Position numbers and translations under genes: made by a program. The notes beneath the pieces were generated by a model. It saw only the letters and a list, made by a program, of their open reading frames with translations, was not told the DNA's origin and did not search any database. A DNA stretch of 64,000 nt from Limnohabitans sp. 15K (lineage in GTDB: Bacteria > Pseudomonadota > Gammaproteobacteria > Burkholderiales > Burkholderiaceae_C): positions 1,696,501 through 1,760,500 of the forward strand of contig NZ_NESM01000001.1 in assembly GCF_002778285.1 (NCBI RefSeq). The letters run 5' to 3'. Below are positions 39,336-47,814 of the stretch, one piece after another (the stretch's first letter is position 1; each line of letters starts with the position of its first letter).

Positions 39336-40358
39336 TCAATCAAACACGATTTTTCGTTCGCGAATGACCCGTCCCCACATGGCGGTGTCGGTCGCCATGT
39401 AGCGGGCCAATTCCTCGCGGGTGCCCGGCAGCGGTGTCAGGCCGTGTTTGTTCAGTTGCTCCACCACATCTGGGTTGGTGAGCACTTTCACCAATTCGGT
39501 GTTCCAACGGTCCAGCACCGGTTTGGGCACTTTGGACGAGGCCACAAAGGCGTACCAGTTGGTGGCATTGAAGCCCGGAAACCCGGATTCGGCGATGGTG
39601 GGCACCTTGGGCAGCGATGGCAAGCGTTGTGTGCCCGTGCTGGCCAGCGGGATCAATTTGCCCGCTTCGATGTGCGGCGCTGCCGTGGCCACTGTGGCGT
39701 ACCAGCCGGTCACGCGGCCACCCAGCACATCTTGCAGCGCTGCCGCACCGCCTTTGTAGGGCACATGCACCGTGTCCAGTTTGGCCATGTCGTTGAGCAG
39801 CTCGCCTGCCAAATGCGAGGCAGAGCCGGGCCCTGTGGACGCAAATGTTAATTTGCCGGGGTTTTTACGGGCCGTGGCCACAAACTCCGCAAAGGTCTTG
39901 ATGCCCGCGCCGGGATCAACCACCAGCACGTTCGGGAAGTTCACCGCCATGGTCAAGGGTGCCAAGTCTTTCACGGGGTCGTAAGGCAACTTCATCATGT
40001 GCGGCGCAATTGCCAATGGCCCCACCGAGCCGAGCAGCAAGACACTGCCATCGGCGGGTCCCGTGGCGGTTTGTTGGTGCGCAATATTGCCGCCCGCGCC
40101 GGCCTTGTTCTCGACCGTGACCGACACGCCCAGGTTCTCGCCCAAGCGCTTGGCGATGATGCGTGCGCCTGTGTCGGCCGCGCCGCCGGCCACAAAGCCG
40201 ACGATCATGGTGATGTTCTTTTTGGGCGGGAAGTCTTGTGCCAAGGCCTTGGGCGCTTGCATGCCCAAAACCCCAGCCAACAAAAAGGTGCTGCCCAGCA
40301 AAAGGGTGCGCCGGGGGCTCACAACATTTTTGTCAAAAGTCACAGGGTGGTGTTTCAT
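39336..40358 (-). CDS. Bug/TctC-family extracytoplasmic solute receptor
   Basis: 340-residue periplasmic binding protein. The signal peptide (TLLLGSTFLLAGVLG, cleavage near ALA) follows a basic lead. Conserved family segments are FPPKKNITMIVGFVAGGAAD, VENKAGAGGNIAHQ and VPYKGGAAALQDVLGG. The substrate is probably an organic acid, unknown here. It stands alone and diverges from a class V aminotransferase gene 120 bp away, a possible metabolic partner. Confidence 0.92.
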   Translation of the reverse strand: MKHHPVTFDKNVVSPRRTLLLGSTFLLAGVLGMQAPKALAQDFPPKKNITMIVGFVAGGAADTGARIIAKRLGENLGVSVTVENKAGAGGNIAHQQTATGPADGSVLLLGSVGPLAIAPHMMKLPYDPVKDLAPLTMAVNFPNVLVVDPGAGIKTFAEFVATARKNPGKLTFASTGPGSASHLAGELLNDMAKLDTVHVPYKGGAAALQDVLGGRVTGWYATVATAAPHIEAGKLIPLASTGTQRLPSLPKVPTIAESGFPGFNATNWYAFVASSKVPKPVLDRWNTELVKVLTNPDVVEQLNKHGLTPLPGTREELARYMATDTAMWGRVIRERKIVFD

Positions 40359-40478
40359 GGCTTGCCTTGTTCAACAGGTGTGGACATTAGCACCGAAATG
40401 AAACCCAGACAGCCATCCGGTGTTTGGGGTTTGCGCACGCTTTAAACTGAAATCCTCATCGATCGACGCAGGAACGGC

Positions 40479-41690
40479 ATGAACCGCTTTTCACCCTCTA
40501 CGCCCCGCATCCCCGGCATCCGGTTTGTGCATTCGCCGGGTCCTACCCATGTGCCCGACGAGGTCATGCACGCCATGCAGCGGCCCATGACCGATTTGTC
40601 GGACCCCAGGGTGGCGGCCATGATTGCCGAATGTGAAAGCGGCATGAAGCGCTTGTTGCACAGCCCGCACTCCGATGTGTTTTTGTTTGCCAGCAATGGG
40701 CATGGCATGTGGGAGTCGGCGGCCGCGAACCTGGCGTCGCCGCAGCACACCTTGCTGCTGGCGGGTTCGGGCCATTTTTCAGACCAGTGGGCGATCCAAA
40801 TCGAGGGCCTGGGCATCGCTTTGCAGCGCACCCCCTACCAAGAGGGCCATCCCTTTGACGTGGCCGCGATCGAGCAAGCCCTGCGCGAAGACACGGCCCA
40901 CCGCATCAGCGCGGTGATGGTGGTGCACACCGATACGGCCAGCGGCGTGACCAGCGACTTGGCGGCGGTGCGCCGCGCCATCGACGCTGCGGCTCACCCT
41001 GCGCTGTATGTGGTGGACGTGGTGGCCTCGCTGGCTGCCAGCCCTTTTGACATGGACGCGCTGGGCGTGGACGTGGCCTTGGGCAGCTCGCAAAAGGGTT
41101 TGATGATGCCGCCCGGTTTGGGCTTTGTGGCGGTCAACGCCAAAGCCATGGCCTGGTCGGCCCAGCACGCTGCCCCCCGTTTTTACTGGGACTGGCAACG
41201 CCGCCAGACCCACAACCAGTCGGCCAAGTTTTGCGGTACGCCACCGTTGGCCCACATCGCCGGGTTGGAGACCGCCATTGCCTTGCTTGAAGCCGAGGGC
41301 TTAACCAAGGTGTGGGCGCGGCATCAGCGATTGGCAGGCGCTGTCCATGCAGCGGTCTCGCGTTGGGCGGTGCCGGGTGCCATGCGCTTGCATGCCAAGC
41401 AGCCCGAGACACTGTCGGCCTCGGTCACCGCCATCGAGGTGTCGCCCGGTGTCGACCCCGAGGCCTTGCGCACGGTGGCTCGCGAGCGTTTTCAGGTGGC
41501 CATGGCCGGGGGCTTGGGGCCTTTGGCGGGCCGAGTGTTTCGCATCGGCCATCTGGGCGACATGAACGAGCCCATGATCTTGGGGGCGCTGGCCGGCATT
41601 GAGGCGGCCATGACGGTGCAAAAAATTCCTTTTGGCACCGACGGCGTGGCGGCTGCGGTCGCTTATCTGGCGGCTCAAAGTACCCGGTAA
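40479..41690 (+). CDS. Class V aminotransferase, alanine/serine-glyoxylate type
   Basis: 403-residue PLP enzyme of the AgxT/SGAT group. The start GIRFVHSPGPTHVPDEVM is the typical substrate-loop motif, and the PLP-binding Lys lies in GSSQKGLMMPPGLGFV near residue 207. LYVVDVVASLAASPFDMDAL supplies the cofactor Asp. Such enzymes transaminate glyoxylate with alanine or serine, or act on related amino acids. Its 3' end overlaps the convergent DUF3237 gene by 16 bp. The first ATG has a moderate ribosome site. Confidence 0.88.
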   Translation: MNRFSPSTPRIPGIRFVHSPGPTHVPDEVMHAMQRPMTDLSDPRVAAMIAECESGMKRLLHSPHSDVFLFASNGHGMWESAAANLASPQHTLLLAGSGHFSDQWAIQIEGLGIALQRTPYQEGHPFDVAAIEQALREDTAHRISAVMVVHTDTASGVTSDLAAVRRAIDAAAHPALYVVDVVASLAASPFDMDALGVDVALGSSQKGLMMPPGLGFVAVNAKAMAWSAQHAAPRFYWDWQRRQTHNQSAKFCGTPPLAHIAGLETAIALLEAEGLTKVWARHQRLAGAVHAAVSRWAVPGAMRLHAKQPETLSASVTAIEVSPGVDPEALRTVARERFQVAMAGGLGPLAGRVFRIGHLGDMNEPMILGALAGIEAAMTVQKIPFGTDGVAAAVAYLAAQSTR

Positions 41691-42160
41691 AAACTCAAAA
41701 ATACCCCATCGGGCGCACGCCGCCCGGTGCCGATGAACTGGCTTTCGCTCAACCAAGTCCATTGCGGCGCGGTGGCTTCGAGTTTGGGTTGGCAGCGAAA
41801 GTAAACCTCGTCGGGATTGACGTGCTGGCCATTCATGATGCGCTGGGAGTTCTCCAGTGAAGCCACGCGCAAAGCGGTGTTTTGCACAAACACCCGGGTG
41901 CCATCGTCCAGCTCGATCACATAGCGCGCATCAAGGTGCGCCTGTGTGCCGCCGCCCAAAATCAATTGAAAGTCGGCACCACCAGCCAATACTTTGCCGT
42001 TGACCCGAGGGCCGGTCACGGTGCCGCCCGTGATCGGGATCATGCGGCGCAAACCAGCAGGCGTGTGGCCGACTTCGACCGGGGCTGCGATGGTCACGGC
42101 CAGGTCGCAAACATGTTCTAACTGGGGTGGCGCTAAGGTAATAAAGGCGGTGTTGGGCAT
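41675..42160 (-). CDS. DUF3237 family protein
   Basis: 161-residue cytoplasmic protein of the DUF3237 family, which forms lipocalin-like beta barrels of unknown function. Family features are LEHVCDLAVTIAAPVEVG, the Gly-rich ITGGTVTGPRVNGKVLAGGA, DFQLI and the late VYFRCQPKLE. ATG 42160 was chosen; upstream in-frame residues are antisense to the hydrolase gene. It is the seventh and last gene of a GntR/ABC transporter operon, 32 bp after the hydrolase, which suggests a catabolic role. Confidence 0.85.
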   Translation of the reverse strand: MPNTAFITLAPPQLEHVCDLAVTIAAPVEVGHTPAGLRRMIPITGGTVTGPRVNGKVLAGGADFQLILGGGTQAHLDARYVIELDDGTRVFVQNTALRVASLENSQRIMNGQHVNPDEVYFRCQPKLEATAPQWTWLSESQFIGTGRRAPDGVFLSFYRVL

Positions 42161-42192
42161 GAATGGACTTTCTTTTTCAGTGATCAGCGGCA

Positions 42193-42963
42193 TCAGTTCT
42201 GGGGAGACTTGATCCAATGGGCAATCTGTTGGACAGTCTCTTTTTCGTGGTTGATGAAGCCATGCCAGTGGAGTGCATCGCAGGGGTCGCCCACAGGGTC
42301 GGAGCCGCCTTGGACCATGATGAATTTCTTGATCGGTGCCGACTTGAGACCGTCGGTGATGCGGGCTGCCTCTTGGGGCAAGCAGATCTTGCAGGCATCT
42401 TGCTGGTGGTGCACGACCAGCGTGGGCACTGCTAATTTGCCAATGGCTTGTGTGGCGATGGCGCCGATCTTGTTGGAGGTCACGCTGGAGGTTAGGACCA
42501 GACCTTGCACCGTGCCTTGGGGCCAGGCAATCGTGGCCGCCGTGCCGGACACGGTGCTCCGGCTGGTGCCCACCAGCCACACGGGCGCATCGCTCAGTTG
42601 TTTGGCGTGGCGCACCACCTCGGCCAGCTCTTGCACATGCGTGGGACTGACGCGGTAGTCGTAGTCCAGGCGCTGTAAATCAGAAGCTCTGAAGACCACG
42701 ATGACGTTGAATTGCTGGGCCGCAAACAGTGCGCGACTGCGCACCAAGAAATTCTTGCTGGTGGGCTGGCCCTCCACCAGCTTGCCTGTGCCCGCATCGC
42801 CACCGGGCAGCAACACCAAGGTGGCTGTTGCCTGCGGCTGTGTCATCACATAAATCGGCAAATGGGCATTGGCTCGACCGATCTCGAGTTTGACCATTTG
42901 TTCTTTGGCATAGACACCCAAGCCGCAAACGCATAACAGTAAACACAACAGCAGACGTTTCAT
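42193..42963 (-). CDS. Exported alpha/beta hydrolase-like protein
   Basis: 256 residues with a signal peptide (MKRLLLCLLLCVCGLGVYA). The fold is shown by TATLVLLPGGDAGTG (strand 3 and oxyanion loop), the nucleophile-elbow-like VWLVGTSRSTVSG (Ser in G-T-S-R-S) and a late VPTLVVHHQQDAC. A catalytic His may be in DALHWHGF. The substrate is unknown. ATG 42963 was chosen as it starts the signal peptide. It lies 34 bp after the ABC ATPase gene in the same operon, so it may process the imported compound in the periplasm. Confidence 0.82.
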   Translation of the reverse strand: MKRLLLCLLLCVCGLGVYAKEQMVKLEIGRANAHLPIYVMTQPQATATLVLLPGGDAGTGKLVEGQPTSKNFLVRSRALFAAQQFNVIVVFRASDLQRLDYDYRVSPTHVQELAEVVRHAKQLSDAPVWLVGTSRSTVSGTAATIAWPQGTVQGLVLTSSVTSNKIGAIATQAIGKLAVPTLVVHHQQDACKICLPQEAARITDGLKSAPIKKFIMVQGGSDPVGDPCDALHWHGFINHEKETVQQIAHWIKSPQN

Positions 42964-42997
42964 CAGATGACTCCGAACAAATGTCAGCAATTTTGAC

Positions 42998-43747
42998 TCA
43001 GTGCAGCGAAGACAAAAATTGCTGCAATTCGGGTGTCATCGGGTTGGCAAACAGTTCGGCTGGCGTCCCCTGCTCATGCACCAAACCTTGGTGCATGAAG
43101 ATCACGCGGTCACTTACTTTGCGGGCAAAGTTCATCTCGTGCGTGACCATCAAGAGCGTCATGCCCTCTTGCGCCAGCGACTCCACCACGGCCAGCACTT
43201 CGCCCACCAGCTCGGGGTCGAGTGCCGAGGTGATTTCGTCGCACAGCAAAATGCCCGGCGACATGGCCAGCGCCCGGGCGATCGCCACGCGCTGCTGCTG
43301 ACCGCCCGACAATTGGTCCGGGAAAGCATCGAATTTCTCGGCCAGGCCCACGCGGCCCAGCAGGCGTCGTGCCGCGGCTTCGGTTTCTGCGGCAGGCAAC
43401 TGTTTGACCAAACCTGGGGCCAGCTGGATGTTTTTGCCCACCGTCAGGTGCGGGAACAGGTTGAACGACTGGAAGATCATTCCGACCTGCTGGCGCAGGC
43501 GGCGCATGGCGGCGGGGTCGGTGTAGACCAGCGCCTGGCCCTGCACGGTCAGGCTGCCGTGCTGGAACGTTTCCAGCCCGTTGATGCAGCGCAGCAGCGT
43601 GCTTTTGCCCGAGCCGCTTTTGCCGATGATGGCGATCACTTCGCCGGGCTGCACTTGCAGGTCGATGCCTTTGAGGACTTCGTTGCTGCCATAGGACTTG
43701 CGCAGCCCCGTGATGGCGACGGCAGCCGTGGAGTTAGCGTTGGACAT
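42998..43747 (-). CDS. Polar amino acid ABC transporter ATP-binding protein
   Basis: 249-residue ATPase of the GlnQ/HisP type. Walker A is IGKSGSGKSTLLRCINGLE, the signature is LSGGQQQRVAIARALAM, Walker B is GILLCDEITSALDPE and the H-loop is VTHEMNF. ATG 43747 overlaps the upstream permease gene by 14 bases. It couples ATP hydrolysis to uptake by the two adjacent permeases and the binding protein. Confidence 0.94.
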   Translation of the reverse strand: MSNANSTAAVAITGLRKSYGSNEVLKGIDLQVQPGEVIAIIGKSGSGKSTLLRCINGLETFQHGSLTVQGQALVYTDPAAMRRLRQQVGMIFQSFNLFPHLTVGKNIQLAPGLVKQLPAAETEAAARRLLGRVGLAEKFDAFPDQLSGGQQQRVAIARALAMSPGILLCDEITSALDPELVGEVLAVVESLAQEGMTLLMVTHEMNFARKVSDRVIFMHQGLVHEQGTPAELFANPMTPELQQFLSSLH

Positions 43748-44384
43748 GGAATTTGCCTTCGAGAGAGCGTGCATACAGGCTGATCGGGTAGCAGATCAGG
43801 AAATACAAAACAGCTACACAGCTGTAGACCACAAACGGTTTGAAGGTGGCGTTGGTGATCATGGTGCCGGCCTTGGTCAGCTCGACAAAACCGATGACCG
43901 ACGCCAGCGCTGTGCCCTTGACCACCTGCACCAAAAAGCCCACGGTGGGCGCGACCGCAATGCGTGCGGCCTGCGGAAAGATGACGTAGCGCAGTTGCTC
44001 GCCAAAGTTCAGCGCCAGGCTTTGCGCCGCTTCCCACTGGCCTTTGCCAATCGATTTGACACAGCCGTGCCAGATCTCGGTGAGGAAGGCGCTGCTGTAC
44101 AACGTCAGGGCCACGGCCGCTGCCGTCCAGGCCGAGGTCTCCACGCCCAGCATGGCCATGCCGAAGTAGGCCAGGAACAGCTGCATCAGCAAAGGCGTGC
44201 CCTGAAAGACTTGCACATACAGCGCCACGGCTTGTTGCAGGGTGCGGTTGGGTGTGGTGCGTGCCACCAGCAAGGCCAAGCCCACCAGGCCACCGCCCAC
44301 AAAAGCGATCAGTGACAAAACGATGGTCCAGCGCGCGGCCAGCAAGAGGTTGCTGACGATGTCCCAGAGAGAAAATTCAACCAC
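43734..44384 (-). CDS. Amino acid ABC transporter permease (HisM/GlnP type)
   Basis: 216-residue inner-membrane permease with about five helices. The EAA docking loop is GKGQWEAAQSLALNFGEQLR near residues 126-145, and the HEQ family opening TIVLSLIAFVGGGLVGLALL is present. Its first eight bases overlap the other permease gene, so the two are coupled and probably form a heterodimer. Confidence 0.93.
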   Translation of the reverse strand: MVEFSLWDIVSNLLLAARWTIVLSLIAFVGGGLVGLALLVARTTPNRTLQQAVALYVQVFQGTPLLMQLFLAYFGMAMLGVETSAWTAAAVALTLYSSAFLTEIWHGCVKSIGKGQWEAAQSLALNFGEQLRYVIFPQAARIAVAPTVGFLVQVVKGTALASVIGFVELTKAGTMITNATFKPFVVYSCVAVLYFLICYPISLYARSLEGKFHVQR

Positions 44385-45048
44385 GGCGGCCTCCGAACAA
44401 GAAGCGTTGGCCGAACCAGTTCAGCGTGGCGCGGGTGGCGATCGACAGCAACAGGTAAATGGCGGTGGCGACGATGAAGGCTTCAAAGGCGCGGAAGTTG
44501 CGGCTCTGGATCAGGTTGGCGGCAAAGCTCAGCTCCTCGGTCGAGATTTGTCCGCACACCGCCGAGCCCAGCATCACGATGATGATCTGGCTGACCAGCG
44601 CAGGCCACACGCGCTGAAGTGCAGGCGGCAGCACCACATGGATGAAGGTTTGCATGCGCGAGAGCGCCAGGCTCATGGCCGCTTCGATCTGCCCTGCAGG
44701 CGTGGTCTGGATGCCGGCCCGCACGATCTCGGCCGAATAAGCCCCGAGGTTGATCACCATGGCGATCACCGACGACCATTCGGGGCTCAGGCGCACACCC
44801 ATGGCAGGCAAGCCAAAGAACAGGAAAAAGAGCTGGACGATGAAAGGCGTGTTGCGTATCAGCTCCACATAGGCGGCCACGCCAGGGCGGCTCCAGTTCG
44901 GCCCCTGGGTGCGCACCCAAGCGCAGCCAATGCCCAGCAGCACGCCCAGCACCGCAGACACGGCCGTGAGGCCGAGCGTCCACGCCACACCCTTGACCAG
45001 CAAGGGCCACTCGGTCAAAACCGCCGCAAAGTCCAGCTCGATCGCCAT
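44377..45048 (-). CDS. Amino acid ABC transporter permease (HisQ/GlnP type)
   Basis: 223-residue inner-membrane permease of the HEQ family. The opening VAWTLGLTAVSAVLGVLLG and the EAA-type loop TPAGQIEAAMSLALSRMQTF are typical, and RNTPFIVQLFFLFFGLP is the conserved family core. It pairs with the overlapping permease downstream, and lies 20 bp after the binding-protein gene. Confidence 0.93.
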   Translation of the reverse strand: MAIELDFAAVLTEWPLLVKGVAWTLGLTAVSAVLGVLLGIGCAWVRTQGPNWSRPGVAAYVELIRNTPFIVQLFFLFFGLPAMGVRLSPEWSSVIAMVINLGAYSAEIVRAGIQTTPAGQIEAAMSLALSRMQTFIHVVLPPALQRVWPALVSQIIIVMLGSAVCGQISTEELSFAANLIQSRNFRAFEAFIVATAIYLLLSIATRATLNWFGQRFLFGGRRG

Positions 45049-45068
45049 GGCGTCAGCCTTTCAAGTGC

Positions 45069-45863
45069 TTATTCGGGCAACTGGCCAGCAGGGCGGCCCA
45101 GCCACTTTTGCGCCATCTTGTCGATGTCGCCTGACTTTTTGCCGTCAGCAATGATGGTGTTGACCTTGGTGCGCAGCGCATCTTCGCCCTTGCCCACACC
45201 GATGAAGTTGGGGCTGTCTTTGAGCAGCAGCTTGTATTCGGTGTTGAGCTGGGGGTTCTTTTGCATCATCACGCCCGCGACCGACACGCCCGTGGCCAGC
45301 AATTGGGTTTGGCCCGCGACGAAAGCGGACACGGTGGCGTTGTTGTCTTCAAAGCGCTTGATGTCGGTGCCTGCCGGGGCCACCTTGGTCAATTCCTGGT
45401 CTTCCAAAGCGCCACGGGTGGCCGCCACGGTTTTGCCTGCCAGGTCCGCCATCGTTTTGATGCTGATGGTTTTGGGGCCATAAATGCCCTGGAAGAAAGG
45501 CGAATAGGCCGATGTGAAGTCGATGACTTTTTCGCGCTCAGCGTTTTTGCCCAAAGTCGAGATGACCAAGTCGGCCTTTTTGGTTTGCAGGTAAGCGATG
45601 CGGTTGGCGCTGGTCACTGGCATCAACTCGATCTTCACGCCCATCTTGGCGGCGATGAAATTGGCCATGTCGATGTCCAGGCCTTGGGGCTTGAGGTCGA
45701 TGCCGACAAAGCCATAAGGCGGGAAGTCGGTCGGGATGGCGATCTTGATCAGCTTGGTTTTCTGGATGTTGTCCAGCGCCGCTTGGGCGTGGCTGGCACC
45801 AGCCAAGGTCAAGAGGCTGGCGGCCACGGCGGTGGACAAGACAAGGCGTTTCGAGAGTTTCAT
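45069..45863 (-). CDS. Amino acid ABC transporter substrate-binding protein
   Basis: 264-residue periplasmic receptor of family 3 (polar amino acids). A signal peptide (MKLSKRLVLSTAVAASLLTL, cleavage near SHA) leads to IAIPTDFPPYGFVG, GLDIDMANFIAAKMGVKIEL and ADLVISTLGKNAEREKVIDF, the usual ligand-contact segments. The exact amino acid cannot be told. The ATG overlaps the GntR gene stop as ATGA, an uncommon regulator-receptor coupling. Confidence 0.93.
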   Translation of the reverse strand: MKLSKRLVLSTAVAASLLTLAGASHAQAALDNIQKTKLIKIAIPTDFPPYGFVGIDLKPQGLDIDMANFIAAKMGVKIELMPVTSANRIAYLQTKKADLVISTLGKNAEREKVIDFTSAYSPFFQGIYGPKTISIKTMADLAGKTVAATRGALEDQELTKVAPAGTDIKRFEDNNATVSAFVAGQTQLLATGVSVAGVMMQKNPQLNTEYKLLLKDSPNFIGVGKGEDALRTKVNTIIADGKKSGDIDKMAQKWLGRPAGQLPE

Positions 45864-46618
45864 AACAAGGCTCCTAGGTAAGTGGAAGGTGAAGTGGAAG
45901 GTGAAACTGAACGGGGAGTGCGCGAAGCGGTTTTCTTGGCCGCCATCGGGGCGCTCATGGGGGCCAAGGCCAGCCGCAATTCGGCCAGCGGGTCTGCCGG
46001 TGCAGCGTTGATTTGCAGCGCGGATTGCACCTGACCAATGTGTTCGGCCATGAGCCGCTCGGCAGTTTCTTTGTCGCCGCGCTCCAGCGCCTGCACGATC
46101 TCGATGTGTTCTTGGCAAGACTTCACCGCGTCGTGGCTCGACTGGTAGAGCATGGCGATCAGCGTGGTGCGGGCCGTGAAGTCGCGCAACGTATCGGCCA
46201 GCAACTGGTTGCCCAAACACTCGGCCAGACACACATGGAAGTCGCCCAGCAAAAAGCTGCGGCGGCCCACGTCGTCTTGTTTGAGCGCGGTTTTCTCTTG
46301 CTGGATGTGTTGCTTCAGGCGCTTGAGCGTGGTTTTGTCCATGGCCCCGGCGCTGCGGATCAGGCCGGTCTCGATGACTTTGCGGGCCTCGAAGGCTTCG
46401 CGTGCTTCGGTTTTGGACGGTTGCACCACAAACCAGCCCCGGCGTGAACTGACCTGCACGATGCCGCGTGCGGTCAGTTGCATCAGTGCTTCGCGCACCA
46501 GCGTCCGGCTGCAGTCAAACAGCATCGACAAAGCCTGCTCGCCCAGGCGTGCGCCGGGCATCAGCTTTTGGGCCAGGATCGCTTCCACGATCCGGTTGGC
46601 AATGTCTTTGGAGTTCAC
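45860..46618 (-). CDS. GntR-family regulator, FCD subfamily
   Basis: 252-residue regulator heading its own transporter operon. The N-terminal winged helix (IVEAILAQKLMPGARLGEQA through SRTLVREALMQLTARGIVQV, about residues 9-56) is followed by an all-helical FCD ligand domain with metal-ligand-like DFHVCLAECLGNQLLA and QEHIEIVQALERGD. A disordered C-terminal tail contains a short tandem repeat (SPSTSPST) encoded by a duplicated 12-mer. A dyad at 46675-46690 fits the FCD operator type, suggesting autoregulation of the whole operon. Confidence 0.92.
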   Translation of the reverse strand: MNSKDIANRIVEAILAQKLMPGARLGEQALSMLFDCSRTLVREALMQLTARGIVQVSSRRGWFVVQPSKTEAREAFEARKVIETGLIRSAGAMDKTTLKRLKQHIQQEKTALKQDDVGRRSFLLGDFHVCLAECLGNQLLADTLRDFTARTTLIAMLYQSSHDAVKSCQEHIEIVQALERGDKETAERLMAEHIGQVQSALQINAAPADPLAELRLALAPMSAPMAAKKTASRTPRSVSPSTSPSTYLGALL

Positions 46619-46674
46619 GGGCGAGGGATTCCTTTGCTTGAACCTTTAGCGAATACCGTGCCACTTGTTTTGGC

Positions 46675-46690
46675 ATCTTGTATGCAAGAT
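46675..46690. promoter_or_regulatory. Candidate GntR/FCD operator
   Basis: ATCTTG-TATG-CAAGAT is a perfect 6-bp inverted repeat with a 4-bp centre, 57 bp upstream of the GntR start. Its core TTGTATGCAA resembles the TTGTATACAA-type sites reported for FCD regulators. Binding is inferred. Confidence 0.55.
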
Positions 46691-46795
46691 TTGTGCATCA
46701 TAGGTGTGCGCAAATCATTTGTGGCTCATGGATTTCCCTTGCTTGGTGCGTGGCTGTGCACCAATTTGAGAGGTGCAGATGGCCTGCGCCCAAAC

Positions 46796-46831
46796 AAAAA
46801 AGGCCTGACAGGAAAACCCCGTCAGGCCTTT
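46796..46831 (-). terminator. Rho-independent terminator after the yebC-family gene
   Basis: AAAGGCCTGAC (46799-46809) and GTCAGGCCTTT (46821-46831) form a perfect 11-bp stem. On the minus strand it is followed by a run of Ts, ending the yebC-family transcript. Confidence 0.9.
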
Positions 46832-46849
46832 GGCTGAGTGTTGTGGCGC

Positions 46850-47563
46850 TTAGCCTGCCAAGCCCACAAACACGTTTTGCACGTCGTCGTTGTTGTCGAT
46901 GGCCCCCAAAAAGGCTTCGACTTCTTCCAGCTGCTCGGCGCTCAGGTTGGCGGGATCAACTGGGTTTTTGGGTTTGTAGCCCAACTTGGCCGACACCACG
47001 GTGAAACTGTGCTCGGGCAGGGCTCGGCTGACCAAGTCCAAATCGGTGGCTTCGGTGATGAACACCGTCACACCGTCTTCGTCGGCGGGCTCAAAGTCCT
47101 GCGCACCGGCTTCGATGGCGGCCAGTTCGGGGTCAGCGCCCGCTTGTGTAGGCTCGGCTTCGATCATGCCGACATGGTCAAAGTCCCAGGACACCGAACC
47201 CGAAGTGCCTTGTTGGCCCTTGCGAAACAGCACGCGCATTTCAGAAGCGCTGCGGTTCACGTTGTCGGTCAACACCTCGATCATCACCGCCACTTGGTGG
47301 GGAGCAAAACCTTCGTAAATCACGCGCTCAAAGCTGACCGCATCGCCCAGCAGGCCGGCACCCTTTTTGATAGCGCGCTCCAGCGTCTCTTTGGGCATGG
47401 ACACTTTTCGGGCCTGTTCTACCACCAGACGCAGGCGCGAGTTGGCGGACGGGTCGGCGCCGTTGCGGGCCGCGATCATGATGTCTTTGGCCAGACGGCC
47501 AAACAATTTGCCTCTGGCGTCTGCTGCCTGTGCTTTGCCTTTTGCTTTCCACTGCGCGCCCAT
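46850..47563 (-). CDS. YebC/PmpR-family protein
   Basis: 237-residue cytoplasmic protein of the YebC family. Members are described as DNA-binding regulators (PmpR) and, more recently, as translation factors that relieve ribosome stalling at proline-rich stretches. Typical segments are [40 protein letters not shown] and the [16 protein letters not shown] loop. Length matches the family (about 240). Single gene with its own terminator, divergent from icd across a 251-bp spacer. Confidence 0.95.
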   Translation of the reverse strand: MGAQWKAKGKAQAADARGKLFGRLAKDIMIAARNGADPSANSRLRLVVEQARKVSMPKETLERAIKKGAGLLGDAVSFERVIYEGFAPHQVAVMIEVLTDNVNRSASEMRVLFRKGQQGTSGSVSWDFDHVGMIEAEPTQAGADPELAAIEAGAQDFEPADEDGVTVFITEATDLDLVSRALPEHSFTVVSAKLGYKPKNPVDPANLSAEQLEEVEAFLGAIDNNDDVQNVFVGLAG

Positions 47564-47814
47564 GGGGTTTTCCTAAGTTGGGGTTGGTGCACTGAAAGCA
47601 CGAACCGGGTCAATCGGGCGCCAAATTCAAAGGCTTGGCGCATTTGTCGAGGAGCGTCAGTTTAATCGCCCGGGCACGGGCGGGGTCCAGTGAGAAAATA
47701 AGCGGGTCTTTTGAGATAAAGTCACGGCCTGACCCGCCTTAAAAGGGCAGTTTTTGTCACGGTTCGACATACCGCCGAACGACGTATACCTACATCCTGA
47801 AAACGAGAGTACCC

